8,652 nucleotides of DNA from Oscillospiraceae bacterium (GTDB lineage Bacteria; Bacillota; Clostridia; Oscillospirales; Oscillospiraceae). Under the pieces are notes generated by a model. That model saw only the letters and a list, made by a program, of their open reading frames with translations, did not search any database and was not told the DNA's origin. Both the position numbers and the translations under genes were made by a program. Shown here piece after piece: positions 1 to 6,622 of the stretch (its first letter is position 1; every line of letters starts with the position of its first letter). The stretch spans positions 1-8,652 of the forward strand of contig JAHHSE010000060.1 in NCBI GenBank assembly GCA_020025395.1, read 5' to 3'.

Positions 1-696
1 GGGGCACAGCCCCTCCCGATGACGGGTTACCCCCACCGGGACCACCGCCACACTGTTCACAGCGGGATAGAGGGCGGACAGCTCCCGCAGGGATCGGTCC
101 AGCACCGGGCCGTCATTGATTCCGGGGCAGGCCACGATCTGGCAGTTCATGGTGATCTTTGCCCGGGCGAAGCGCTCCATAATGGAGAGACACTCCCCTC
201 CCCGTCGGTGCTTCAGCATCTGCCGCCGGACCTCCGGATCGGTGGCATGGACCGAAATATTGATGGGACTGATATGGAGGTCGCAAACCCGCTGAATCTC
301 CCGCTGGGAGAGATTGGTCAATGTGATATAGTTCCCCATAAGGAAGGAGAGACGGGTGTCATCATCCTTAAAATAGAGACTTTCCCGCATCCCCTTTGGG
401 AGCTGGTCCACAAAGCAGAAGAGGCAGTTGTTGGCACAGGACCGGGCCTTGTCAATGAGGTAGGTTTTGAAGTTAAGGCCCAGCTCCTCCCCCTCCTCCT
501 TGCGGACGGTGACGGTGCGGGTCACTCCGTCTCGGCCCAGCTCCAGGGTCAGCACCGGGTCATAGGTATAAAATTTATAGTCCAGCACATCCAGAATGGG
601 ATGGCCGTTGACTTTTTCCAGCGTCTCTCCCCCCCGTATTCCCGCCCGTTCGGCGGGACTTCGGCGGTCTACACGCTCAATGATGGTCCGGTTCAT
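1..696 (-). CDS. DUF512-family radical-SAM-like Fe-S protein with PDZ-like N-terminus (partial, 3' end off window)
   Basis: The first 232 codons are present and the reading frame is still open at the left edge. The ATG at 694-696 is preceded by GAGGTGC (701-707). Residues 1-70 look like a PDZ-type fold (RSPAERAGIRGGETLEKVNG, then a hydrophobic strand). A three-cysteine cluster, CANNCLFC (C87, C91, C94), follows, in the CxxxCxxC spacing that binds the 4Fe-4S cluster in radical SAM enzymes. The stretch after it (FVDQLPKGMR, SLYFKDDDTRLSFLMGNY, then PINISVHATDP) is characteristic of the family annotated as DUF512 domain-containing or putative Fe-S oxidoreductase. Known members are roughly 430-450 residues long, so about half, including the C-terminal DUF512 domain, lies outside. 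The substrate and reaction are unknown to me. In Clostridia this gene often sits just upstream of the GTPase gene der, which may lie beyond the edge. Family assignment is firm; function is not. Confidence 0.88.
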   Translation of the reverse strand, partial: MNRTIIERVDRRSPAERAGIRGGETLEKVNGHPILDVLDYKFYTYDPVLTLELGRDGVTRTVTVRKEEGEELGLNFKTYLIDKARSCANNCLFCFVDQLPKGMRESLYFKDDDTRLSFLMGNYITLTNLSQREIQRVCDLHISPINISVHATDPEVRRQMLKHRRGGECLSIMERFARAKITMNCQIVACPGINDGPVLDRSLRELSALYPAVNSVAVVPVGVTRHREGLCP

Positions 697-749
697 AGCG
701 GCACCTCAATTATAAAACAAAGAATCGGCGGAGGGTGACTATCAAACAG

Positions 750-778
750 ATTATACCCCATTTTCAGATAAAAAGATA
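750..778 (-). promoter_or_regulatory. Probable sigma-A promoter of the DUF512-type gene
   Basis: On the minus strand a perfect TATAAT (750-755) lies 17 bases from a weak -35 hexamer TATCTT (773-778). The expected start of transcription near 743 gives a leader of about 47 bases before the ATG at 696. The -35 overlaps the T-run of the upstream rpmF terminator. A second TATAAT at 709-714 is too close to the ribosome binding site to serve. The poor -35 is the main doubt. Confidence 0.5.
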
Positions 779-798
779 GAGGGGATAAAACCCCTCTA
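771..798 (-). terminator. Intrinsic terminator of the yceD-rpmF unit
   Basis: The minus strand reads TAGAGGGG, a six-base loop TTTTAT, CCCCTCTA, then TCTTTTTA. The 8-bp stem occupies 777-798 and the T-rich tract follows at 771-776. It begins 17 bases after the rpmF stop codon. It has no comparable T-run on the plus-strand side, so it acts mainly on leftward transcripts. Confidence 0.85.
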
Positions 799-814
799 CT
801 TTTCGCGTGTTCGA

Positions 815-1000
815 TTATTTGGCCTCAATCTTGTTCAGCTCCAGCTTGCCGTAAGTCATGCAGGATTTACAGACACGGTGGGGCAGACGAACGGCACCGC
901 ACTTGGGGCAGGTGGTAGCGTTGGGAGTCTCCAGCTTCCACACAGAAGAACGGCGCTTATTGCGGCGCTGCTTCGAGACCTTACTCTTAGGGACTGCCAT
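815..1000 (-). CDS. rpmF: Large-subunit ribosomal protein bL32
   Basis: This 61-residue protein has the complete L32 pattern: MAVPKSKVSKQRRNKRRS at the N-terminus, then a tryptophan and two CxxC pairs (C31/C34 and C44/C47) that form a zinc ribbon. It is a structural component of the 50S ribosomal subunit. All four zinc-binding cysteines are present, so this is the zinc-containing (C+) form and not the cysteine-less paralogue that some bacteria make under zinc limitation. An AGGAGGTG site (1007-1014) lies 6 bases before the ATG. It follows the YceD gene after 39 bases with no terminator between, so both are expected on one transcript from the promoter at 1570-1598. The yceD-rpmF order is one of the most widely kept pairs in bacteria. 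A terminator follows directly, so the fatty-acid gene plsX that often comes next in other Firmicutes is not here. Confidence 0.97.
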   Translation of the reverse strand: MAVPKSKVSKQRRNKRRSSVWKLETPNATTCPKCGAVRLPHRVCKSCMTYGKLELNKIEAK

Positions 1001-1039
1001 TTATGACACCTCCTTATGTTACGCTGTTGAGTCGCTCGC

Positions 1040-1540
1040 TCAGTTCATGTCCTCCAATAGCTTGGCGAGCGACGCCAAACGGGGGTCTACATCAGGCTTG
1101 CACCGACAGGCCTCGCGGTTCAGATCCACGCCGCAGCCGGAACAAAGTCCCTTGCAGTTTTCTGAGCAGAGATGCTTGGTATCCATACTGAGGACGAGGG
1201 CTTCCCGGACCAATTCGTCCAAATCCAGCGTCTCCCCGTCCAAGAGGACAATGTCATCGCTCTCCTCGTTTTCCAGCTCAGCGGCAAGCAGGGTGTCAAG
1301 GGAGATGGTCTGCTCTTTTGTGAAGGGCTTGAGGCACCGATCACAGGAGAGGGAGAGGGTGGTTGCGGCTTCCCCTTCCAAAAGCAGGGCATCGGCGGCA
1401 TTCCGAACCCGGCCCCTCACATGGACGGGCTGGGTGACAGGGGTCTGTCCGTAAAAATCCAGCTGGGACAAGTCCAGCTGAAATTCAAAGGGAATGGACC
1501 CGCCGGGGACACGGATGATTTCTTTCAGGTTTAGTCGCAT
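1040..1540 (-). CDS. yceD: YceD/DUF177 family protein (large-ribosomal-RNA accumulation protein family)
   Basis: A 166-residue protein. I chose the ATG at 1538-1540 (MRLNLKEII) over an in-frame GTG at 1552, because GAGGTG (1545-1550) lies just before the ATG and would fall inside the longer version. A CDRC pair (C66, C69) sits in the central LSCDRCLKPF stretch. The C-terminal part carries a cysteine-rich block, LCSENCKGLCSGCGVDLN (C125, C129, C133, C136), followed by C145 and C147. That is the pattern of the Firmicute DUF177 branch (YlbN in Bacillus) and probably binds metal. The family is linked to rpmF throughout bacteria; in E. coli and plants its members are needed for normal 23S rRNA accumulation. 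A role in 50S assembly or rRNA stability is therefore inferred, not shown here. It is the first gene after a consensus promoter. In many Clostridia ackA lies upstream; here a divergent pseudouridine synthase takes that place. Confidence 0.92.
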   Translation of the reverse strand: MRLNLKEIIRVPGGSIPFEFQLDLSQLDFYGQTPVTQPVHVRGRVRNAADALLLEGEAATTLSLSCDRCLKPFTKEQTISLDTLLAAELENEESDDIVLLDGETLDLDELVREALVLSMDTKHLCSENCKGLCSGCGVDLNREACRCKPDVDPRLASLAKLLEDMN

Positions 1541-1569
1541 GGTACACCTCACAGAATGGTACAGCGATT

Positions 1570-1598
1570 ATTATAATGAAAATACAGACGTATGTCAA
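1570..1598 (-). promoter_or_regulatory. Perfect-consensus sigma-A promoter of yceD-rpmF
   Basis: The minus strand shows TTGACA (1593-1598), exactly 17 bases, and TATAAT (1570-1575). Both hexamers match the housekeeping consensus at every position. Transcription should begin near 1563, giving a leader of about 23 bases to the yceD ATG. The strength fits a ribosomal protein unit. Confidence 0.92.
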
Positions 1599-1607
1599 AT
1601 ACTTTCT

Positions 1608-1635
1608 TTGATTTTTTTACTTTTTATGTTATGCT
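1608..1635 (+). promoter_or_regulatory. Possible extended -10 promoter of the RluA-family gene
   Basis: On the plus strand TTGATT (1608-1613) is separated by 16 bases from TATGCT (1630-1635), which is preceded by TG one base upstream (TGTTATGCT), an extended -10 element. The predicted start near 1642 leaves a leader of about 30 bases. It lies back to back with the yceD promoter: the two -35 boxes are separated by only 9 bases. Moderate match only. Confidence 0.5.
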
Positions 1636-1671
1636 GTCTGTACCCTCTGTTTCACAGGGGGGAATTTGGGG

Positions 1672-2673
1672 GTGTTTACCATAAAAGAATATGTGATCGG
1701 AAAAAATGATGCGGGTCAGCGGCTGGACCGCTGGCTCTCCAAGACCCTGCCCATCCTCCCGACCCCGCTGGCCCAGAAATACATCCGCCTGAAGCGGGTG
1801 AAGGTCAATGGGAAGGGCGCCAAGCGGGATTCCCGTCTCTCGGCGGGGGATGTGCTTCAGCTTTATATCAATGATGAGTTTTTTGAGGCCCCCGCCCCGG
1901 AAAACGCTTTCTTGTCCGTGTTCCGGCCACAGCTGGACCTGGTCTATGAGGATGAAAACCTCCTTCTGGTGAACAAGCGTCCCGGCCTGCTCTGTCACCC
2001 GGACGAGCAGGAGCGGGTCTCCACCCTTATCACCCACATTCAGGCTTACCTTTATCAAAAGAAGGAATGGGACCCCCGGCGGGAGAACTCCTTCGCCCCC
2101 GCTCTCTGCAATCGGATCGACCGGAACACCGGGGGGATCGTCATTGCCGCCAAGAACGCCGAGACCCTGCGGGTGATGAATCAGAAAATCAAGGACAGGG
2201 AGCTGGAAAAATCCTATCTCTGCGTGATTCACGGGCAGATACATCCTTCGGAGGGAAGGCTGGAGGGCTATCTGCTCAAGGACGAGGGAAAAAAGCAGGT
2301 TTCGGTCTACCCCCGCCCGATTCCCGGCGGAAAAAGCGCCGTGACCCTCTATCGCACTCTCCAGACCCAAAACGGACTCTCCCTGGTGGAATGTCAGCTT
2401 ATCACCGGGCGAACCCATCAGATCCGGGCCCAATTCGCCCATGCGGGCCACCCGCTTCTGGGGGACGGGAAATACGGCCTCCAGCGGGACAATCGGCAGT
2501 ACGGGCGGAAGATTCAAGCCCTCTGGTCCTACAAGCTCTCCTTCCGCTTTACCACCGACGCAGGCCCTTTAACCCCCTTGAACGGCAGGAGCTGGACCGT
2601 ACCCCATATCCCGTTTGTGGAGGAATATTTTCCCGGCTGCTCTTTTCTCTCTTCCGCCCAAGAAGATTTGTAA
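1672..2673 (+). CDS. RluA-family (RluC/RluD-like) ribosomal RNA pseudouridine synthase
   Basis: A 333-residue protein from the GTG at 1672. A TTG at 1666 is in frame, but AGGGGGG (1656-1662) is only 3 bases from the TTG and 9 from the GTG, so I prefer the GTG. Residues ~14-68 form an S4-type RNA-binding domain (GQRLDRWLSK, then KRVKVNG). The catalytic domain follows: DLVYEDENLLLVNKRPG; the active-site stretch NRIDRNTGG, whose aspartate (D150) is the expected catalytic residue; and GRTHQIRAQFAHAGHPLLGD near residue 246. The usual HRLDR is NRIDR here, a variant common in clostridial members. The enzyme converts uridines to pseudouridine in RNA, most likely 23S rRNA; the exact target positions cannot be read from the sequence. 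It is read divergently from yceD, and its stop lies 6 bases before the pot operon promoter, with no terminator visible. Confidence 0.93.
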   Translation: MFTIKEYVIGKNDAGQRLDRWLSKTLPILPTPLAQKYIRLKRVKVNGKGAKRDSRLSAGDVLQLYINDEFFEAPAPENAFLSVFRPQLDLVYEDENLLLVNKRPGLLCHPDEQERVSTLITHIQAYLYQKKEWDPRRENSFAPALCNRIDRNTGGIVIAAKNAETLRVMNQKIKDRELEKSYLCVIHGQIHPSEGRLEGYLLKDEGKKQVSVYPRPIPGGKSAVTLYRTLQTQNGLSLVECQLITGRTHQIRAQFAHAGHPLLGDGKYGLQRDNRQYGRKIQALWSYKLSFRFTTDAGPLTPLNGRSWTVPHIPFVEEYFPGCSFLSSAQEDL

Positions 2674-2679
2674 ATGCCA

Positions 2680-2708
2680 TTGACATTTTCCTCTGTATTT
2701 TATATAGT
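2680..2708 (+). promoter_or_regulatory. Sigma-A promoter of the potABCD operon
   Basis: TTGACA (2680-2685), a 17-base spacer and TATAGT (2703-2708) give a near-perfect match. Transcription should start near 2715, leaving a leader of about 39 bases before the potA ATG. No operator-like repeat overlaps the boxes and no regulator gene lies next to it, so the sequence gives no direct sign of how polyamine supply controls it. Confidence 0.88.
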
Positions 2709-2723
2709 GTAACATAGATTCAT

Positions 2724-2735
2724 GCGGTATTCCGC
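2724..2735 (+). other. Small hairpin in the potA leader
   Basis: GCGG, loop TATT, CCGC forms a 4-bp stem between the predicted start of transcription and the potA ribosome binding site (GGAGGAGG, 2743-2750). It could shield the 5' end of the mRNA or be chance. It is too small to be a riboswitch. Confidence 0.3.
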
Positions 2736-2753
2736 GAAGAACGGAGGAGGATA

Positions 2754-3878
2754 ATGTCCAAAGAACTTATCCGCTTGTCGGATTGTGTCATGAAATACGA
2801 TGATGAGATCATTCTCGACCATCTGAATCTCTACATTAACGACAAGGAATTTCTTACGCTCCTCGGACCAAGCGGCTGTGGTAAAACAACTACCCTTCGG
2901 ATCATCGGTGGGTTCCAGACGCCAACCTCGGGGGACGTTTTTTTTGAGGGTAAGCGGATAAACCAGGTCCCCCCCTATCAGCGAAAGATCAATACGGTTT
3001 TTCAGAAATACGCCCTGTTTACCCACATGAACATCTATGAGAATGTGGCCTTCGGTCTGCGCATTCAAAAGCGGCCGGAGGACGAAATCGCCAAGCGGGT
3101 GGAGGAGGCCCTGGAGCTGGTGAACCTCCCCGGCTATGGGAAACGGAGCGTGGACTCCCTCTCCGGAGGCCAGCAGCAGCGGGTGGCCATCGCCAGAGCC
3201 ATTGTCAACCGTCCCCAGGTCCTTCTGCTGGACGAGCCTCTGGGGGCCTTGGACCTGAAGCTCCGAAAGGATATGCAGGTCGAATTGAAAAACATTCAGC
3301 GCGAGGTGGGAATCACCTTTATCTATGTCACCCACGACCAGGAGGAGGCCCTCACCATGTCCGACACCGTGGTGGTGATGGACAAGGGGAACATCCAGCA
3401 AATCGGAACCCCTCAGGATATATACAATGAACCGAAAAACGCCTTTGTGGCCGACTTCATCGGGGAGTCCAACATCATCGACGGAATCATGGCGGAGGAC
3501 AAGGTGGTGAAGCTGTACGGGAAGAAGTTTCCCTGTCTGGATGCGGGCTTTGCTCCCAATGAATCGGTGGATGTGGTCATCCGCCCGGAGGATATTGACA
3601 TTGTCCCCGTGGAGCAGGGCCAGCTCACCGGCACAGTGACCGAGGTGACCTTCAAGGGAATGCACTATGACATCATTGTGGATTTCCAGGGCTTTAAGTG
3701 GCTGATTCAAACCACCGACTTCTCCCCGGAGGGGGCCAGAATCGGGGTCAAAATCGATCCTGACGGCTTTCATGTAATGAAGAAGAGCAAATATTCCGGA
3801 AAATTCGGTGATTACAGTTCCTATTCCTCTGAGTATGATGAGCTGAACGAGGATGCGGAGGCCGAAGATGAAGAGTAA
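2754..3878 (+). CDS. potA: Spermidine/putrescine ABC transporter ATP-binding protein
   Basis: This 374-residue cytoplasmic ATPase powers polyamine import through the PotB/PotC channel. All nucleotide-binding motifs are intact: Walker [10 protein letters not shown] (38-46), Q-loop Q84 (VFQKY), signature LSGGQ (136-140), Walker B VLLLDEP (156-162, catalytic E161), D-loop GALD and switch H194. After residue ~240 comes a TOBE-type regulatory domain ([11 protein letters not shown], then [15 protein letters not shown]), as in PotA and related MalK/FbpC-type ATPases. The last ~30 residues are a tail rich in Ser, Tyr, Asp and Glu that I do not know from standard PotA. A strong site GGAGGAGG lies 3 bases before the ATG. 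It is the first gene of the operon, and its last 11 bases overlap potB. The neighbours, not the ATPase alone, support the polyamine assignment. Confidence 0.95.
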   Translation: MSKELIRLSDCVMKYDDEIILDHLNLYINDKEFLTLLGPSGCGKTTTLRIIGGFQTPTSGDVFFEGKRINQVPPYQRKINTVFQKYALFTHMNIYENVAFGLRIQKRPEDEIAKRVEEALELVNLPGYGKRSVDSLSGGQQQRVAIARAIVNRPQVLLLDEPLGALDLKLRKDMQVELKNIQREVGITFIYVTHDQEEALTMSDTVVVMDKGNIQQIGTPQDIYNEPKNAFVADFIGESNIIDGIMAEDKVVKLYGKKFPCLDAGFAPNESVDVVIRPEDIDIVPVEQGQLTGTVTEVTFKGMHYDIIVDFQGFKWLIQTTDFSPEGARIGVKIDPDGFHVMKKSKYSGKFGDYSSYSSEYDELNEDAEAEDEE

Positions 3879-4677
3879 AGCCATCGCTTATCCCTATGTG
3901 GGCTGGATGGCCCTTTTTGTTGTGGCTCCCATCCTGATTATCACCCTCTACGCCTTTACCTCCGGAGACCGGGAATTCACCCTCTCCAATTTTCAGGATA
4001 TGTCCCAGTACGCCTCCGCCTTTGGGCGCTCCTTTCTGCTGGCCGCCGTGGCCACCCTGATCTGTGTGCTGATCGGCTATCCCATGGCTTATTTCCTGGC
4101 CCGTGAGACCGGCTGGATCCATCGGATGGCCACCATGCTCATTATGCTGCCTATGTGGATGAACTTTCTGCTCCGGACCTACTCCTGGAAATTCCTTTTG
4201 GAGCGAAACGGCCTTATCAACTCCTTTTTCGGCCTCTTCGGCCTGGGTCCCTTCCAGATGATCGACACCCATGGGGCTATCGTTCTGGGTATGGTCTATA
4301 ACTTCCTGCCCTATATGGTCCTGCCCATCTTCTCGGTCATCACCAAGATCGACCACAAGGTAATTGAGGCGGCCCAGGACTTAGGGGCCAACAACCTCAC
4401 CGTCTTCCGCCGGGTGATCTTCCCCCTCTCCCTTCCCGGTGTCCTGTCCGGGATCACCATGGTCTTCATCCCCTCCGTGTCCACCTTCGCCATCTCCCGG
4501 CTGCTGGGGGGCAGCAAGACCCTGCTTTTGGGCAACCTCATTGATATGCAGATTATCGGAACGGCCTACAATCCCCATCTGGGCAGCGCCATCTCCCTGG
4601 TCATGATGGTCATCGTCATAATCTGCATGGCGGTCATGAACCACTTTGGGGATGGGGAACAGGGGGTGAGCCTGTGA
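3868..4677 (+). CDS. potB: Spermidine/putrescine ABC transporter permease, subunit B
   Basis: A 269-residue membrane protein. I start it at the ATG at 3868 ([13 protein letters not shown]), which has CGGAGG (3856-3861) 6 bases upstream, and not at the in-frame ATG at 3853, which would add RRPKM and has only a poorly spaced GAGG. The start lies inside potA, an 11-base overlap typical of translational coupling. About six hydrophobic helices are visible (near 11-30, 55-78, 88-105, 137-157, 190-210, 240-258). The EAA loop that docks on the ATPase is at residues ~167-190 ([20 protein letters not shown]). The NFLLRTYSW stretch near 99-107 is a hallmark of PotB-type permeases. It pairs with PotC to form the inner-membrane channel. 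Confidence 0.94.
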   Translation: MKSKAIAYPYVGWMALFVVAPILIITLYAFTSGDREFTLSNFQDMSQYASAFGRSFLLAAVATLICVLIGYPMAYFLARETGWIHRMATMLIMLPMWMNFLLRTYSWKFLLERNGLINSFFGLFGLGPFQMIDTHGAIVLGMVYNFLPYMVLPIFSVITKIDHKVIEAAQDLGANNLTVFRRVIFPLSLPGVLSGITMVFIPSVSTFAISRLLGGSKTLLLGNLIDMQIIGTAYNPHLGSAISLVMMVIVIICMAVMNHFGDGEQGVSL

Positions 4678-5516
4678 AAAAAAACGGAATGCCAAGCCGG
4701 CTTTTTCTTCTCCTCTGCCTCCTGTTTCTCTATGCGCCCATCCTAGTCCTCATGGCCTTCTCCTTCAACGGATCGGTCTCCAAGGCGGTCTGGGCCGGCT
4801 TCTCCCTGAAATGGTATCTCCAGCTCTTCCAGAATGACATGATACTGGATGCCCTGTGGGTCACCCTGGCAGTCTCCGCCTTGGCAGCGGTCATATCCAC
4901 CCTTTTAGGCACCGCCGCCGCCATCGGCTTCCGCAACATGAGGCGAAGAAGCCGTACTGTCTGTCTCACCATCAACAACATCCCCCTGACCAATGCGGAC
5001 ATCATCACCGGGGTCTCCATGATGCTCCTCTTCATGCTGGCTCTCTCCGGCCTCAACGGCCTCTTCGGGCTTAAGTGGAAGATGGGCTTTGTCACCCTGC
5101 TCATCGCACACATCACCTTCGATGTGCCCAATGTAATCCTCTCGGTTATGCCCAAGCTGCGCCAGCTGGACCCCAACATCTACGAAGCGGCCCAGGACCT
5201 GGGGGACCACGGTCTCCACGCTTTTTACAAGGTTATTCTCCCGGAGATCATGCCCGGGGTTATCAACGGTCTCATCATCGCCTTTACCCTGTCCATCGAT
5301 GACTTTGTCATCAGCTATTTCACCGCCGGCTCCGGGACCCAAACCCTCTCCATGGTCATTTACTCCATGGCGAAAAAGCGGGTCAGCCCGGAGATCAACG
5401 CTCTGTCCACCCTGATGTTCCTGGCCGTGGTTGCCCTGATGGTTCTGGTGAATCTCCGCCAAACCCGCCAGGAAAAGCGGGCCAAACGACAGCAGGAGAA
5501 TCTCAGCGCCCAGTAA
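4674..5516 (+). CDS. potC: Spermidine/putrescine ABC transporter permease, subunit C
   Basis: A 280-residue membrane protein starting at GTG (4674-4676), which shares the GTGA overlap with the potB stop; AGGGGGTG (4661-4668) lies 5 bases before it. An ATG five codons on (4689) lacks such a site. The N-terminus has a signal-anchor-like helix (residues 9-31) ending APILVLMAFSFN, a stretch typical of PotC. Further helices lie near 62-86, 110-131, 137-157, 193-213 and 243-262. The EAA loop is at 171-194 (EAAQDLGDHGLHAFYKVILP), and LSIDDFVISYF near 206-216 is a strong PotC/YdcV-type signature. The end is basic (RQTRQEKRAKRQ), as expected for a cytoplasmic tail. It forms the translocation pathway with PotB. 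Confidence 0.95.
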   Translation: MKKNGMPSRLFLLLCLLFLYAPILVLMAFSFNGSVSKAVWAGFSLKWYLQLFQNDMILDALWVTLAVSALAAVISTLLGTAAAIGFRNMRRRSRTVCLTINNIPLTNADIITGVSMMLLFMLALSGLNGLFGLKWKMGFVTLLIAHITFDVPNVILSVMPKLRQLDPNIYEAAQDLGDHGLHAFYKVILPEIMPGVINGLIIAFTLSIDDFVISYFTAGSGTQTLSMVIYSMAKKRVSPEINALSTLMFLAVVALMVLVNLRQTRQEKRAKRQQENLSAQ

Positions 5517-5553
5517 CATCCTATGCTTTACCTGAAAGGAGCAAGTACACATC

Positions 5554-6609
5554 TTGAAAAAAAAGCTGATTGCATGGAGCCTCTCCGCCGCCAGTCTTCT
5601 CTCCCTTGCCGCCTGCGGCTCCGGGGAAGGGGAGAACGGGGTGGTCAATGTCTATAACTGGGGGGAGTACATCGACACCTCCATCTTTGACGATTTCACC
5701 GCCCAGACCGGGATCAAGGTCAACTATCAGACCTACGATTCCAACGAGGCCCTGTATGGAAAGCTGGCCGGAGGCGCCACCGGATATGATGTCATCATCC
5801 CCTCAGACTACATGATCGCCCAGATGATTGAGGAGGATATGCTGGAGCCTTTGGACTTTGGCAGCATCCCCAATTTCTCCGACATTGATCCCGTTCTGAA
5901 AAACCCGGAGTATGATCCCGAAAACCTTTATTCCGTCCCCTATATGTTCGGTATTCTTGGGATTATCTACAATCCCAAGATGGTGAAGGAAGGGGAGGAT
6001 ATGGAGACCTGGAATGTGCTTTGGAACGAAAGCTACAAAAACGATATCCTCATGTTCGACAATTCCAGGGATACCATCGGCATCGCCCTCAAGAAGCTGG
6101 GCTATTCCTACAACACCACCGACCCCGCCCAGATCTCCGCCGCGGTGGACGAGCTGGTGGCGCAGAAGCCTCTGCTCCAGGGCTATGTGATGGATGACAT
6201 CTTCGAAAAGCTGGAGGGGGAAAACGCCGCCATCGGGGTCTACTACTACGGGGACTATCTCACCATGGCAGACAACAACCCGGACCTGAAGTTCGCCCTC
6301 CCCAGGGAGGGAACCAACCGCTATGTGGATGCCATGTGCATCCCCAAAGGCTCAGAAAACAAGGAAAATGCCCACGCCTTCATTAACTTTATGTGCTCCG
6401 CGGAGGCCGGACAGGCCAACTGTGAGCGAATCCGTTACTCCACCCCTCTGCTCTCCGTTCGGAAAAAGCTGGATGAATCCGTGGTCAATAATCCCTTCGC
6501 CTATCCGGACCCCACCTTTATGGCGGAACAGTGTGAGACCTTTTCCTGTCTCCCCGCCGAGATTCGGACCCTCTATAACGATGAGTGGGTCCGCCTGATG
6601 AATAGTTAA
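5554..6609 (+). CDS. potD: Spermidine/putrescine-binding lipoprotein
   Basis: A 351-residue extracytoplasmic binding protein starting at TTG (5554). AAAGGAG (5535-5541) lies 12 bases upstream, a long spacing, but the start is fixed by the signal peptide MKKKLIAWSL and no better codon exists. The lipobox LAAC puts the lipidated cysteine at residue 21, so the mature protein is membrane-tethered as in Gram-positive bacteria. The body follows the PotD/PotF fold: VYNWGEYID (33-41), TYDSNEALYGKL, YDVIIPSDYM, DNSRDTIGIALKKLGYSYNTTDP (read from residue 169) and RYVDAMCIP (257-264). By alignment from memory with E. coli PotD, the aspartates at 169 and 259 that grip amino groups are kept, but some pocket residues differ (see findings). 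A polyamine ligand is likely; spermidine or putrescine cannot be told apart. It lies 37 bases after potC with no terminator between. Confidence 0.94.
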   Translation: MKKKLIAWSLSAASLLSLAACGSGEGENGVVNVYNWGEYIDTSIFDDFTAQTGIKVNYQTYDSNEALYGKLAGGATGYDVIIPSDYMIAQMIEEDMLEPLDFGSIPNFSDIDPVLKNPEYDPENLYSVPYMFGILGIIYNPKMVKEGEDMETWNVLWNESYKNDILMFDNSRDTIGIALKKLGYSYNTTDPAQISAAVDELVAQKPLLQGYVMDDIFEKLEGENAAIGVYYYGDYLTMADNNPDLKFALPREGTNRYVDAMCIPKGSENKENAHAFINFMCSAEAGQANCERIRYSTPLLSVRKKLDESVVNNPFAYPDPTFMAEQCETFSCLPAEIRTLYNDEWVRLMNS

Positions 6610-6622
6610 GGAGGAAACTGTC

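Noticed and set aside
19..738. A 239-codon plus-strand open frame at the left edge
   Set aside because: The minus strand encodes a clear radical-SAM-like protein with CxxxCxxC and family stretches. The plus-strand product has no recognisable features.
1656..1675. G-quadruplex at the synthase start region
   Set aside because: Only two long G-runs are present; four are needed for an intramolecular quadruplex. One run is simply the ribosome binding site.
1624..2517. A 297-codon open frame on the minus strand opposite the pseudouridine synthase
   Set aside because: The synthase on the plus strand contains its S4 and catalytic motifs throughout this region. The antisense product is proline/glycine-rich, resembles no family and has no ribosome binding site.
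2710..2753. Riboswitch in the potA leader
   Set aside because: The predicted leader is only about 39 bases with a single 4-bp hairpin, too short for any known riboswitch class.
2700..3884. A 394-codon open frame on the minus strand opposite potA
   Set aside because: potA has all ABC ATPase motifs and a strong ribosome binding site. The antisense frame has no recognisable domain, no start signal, and is the expected by-product of GC-biased third codon positions.
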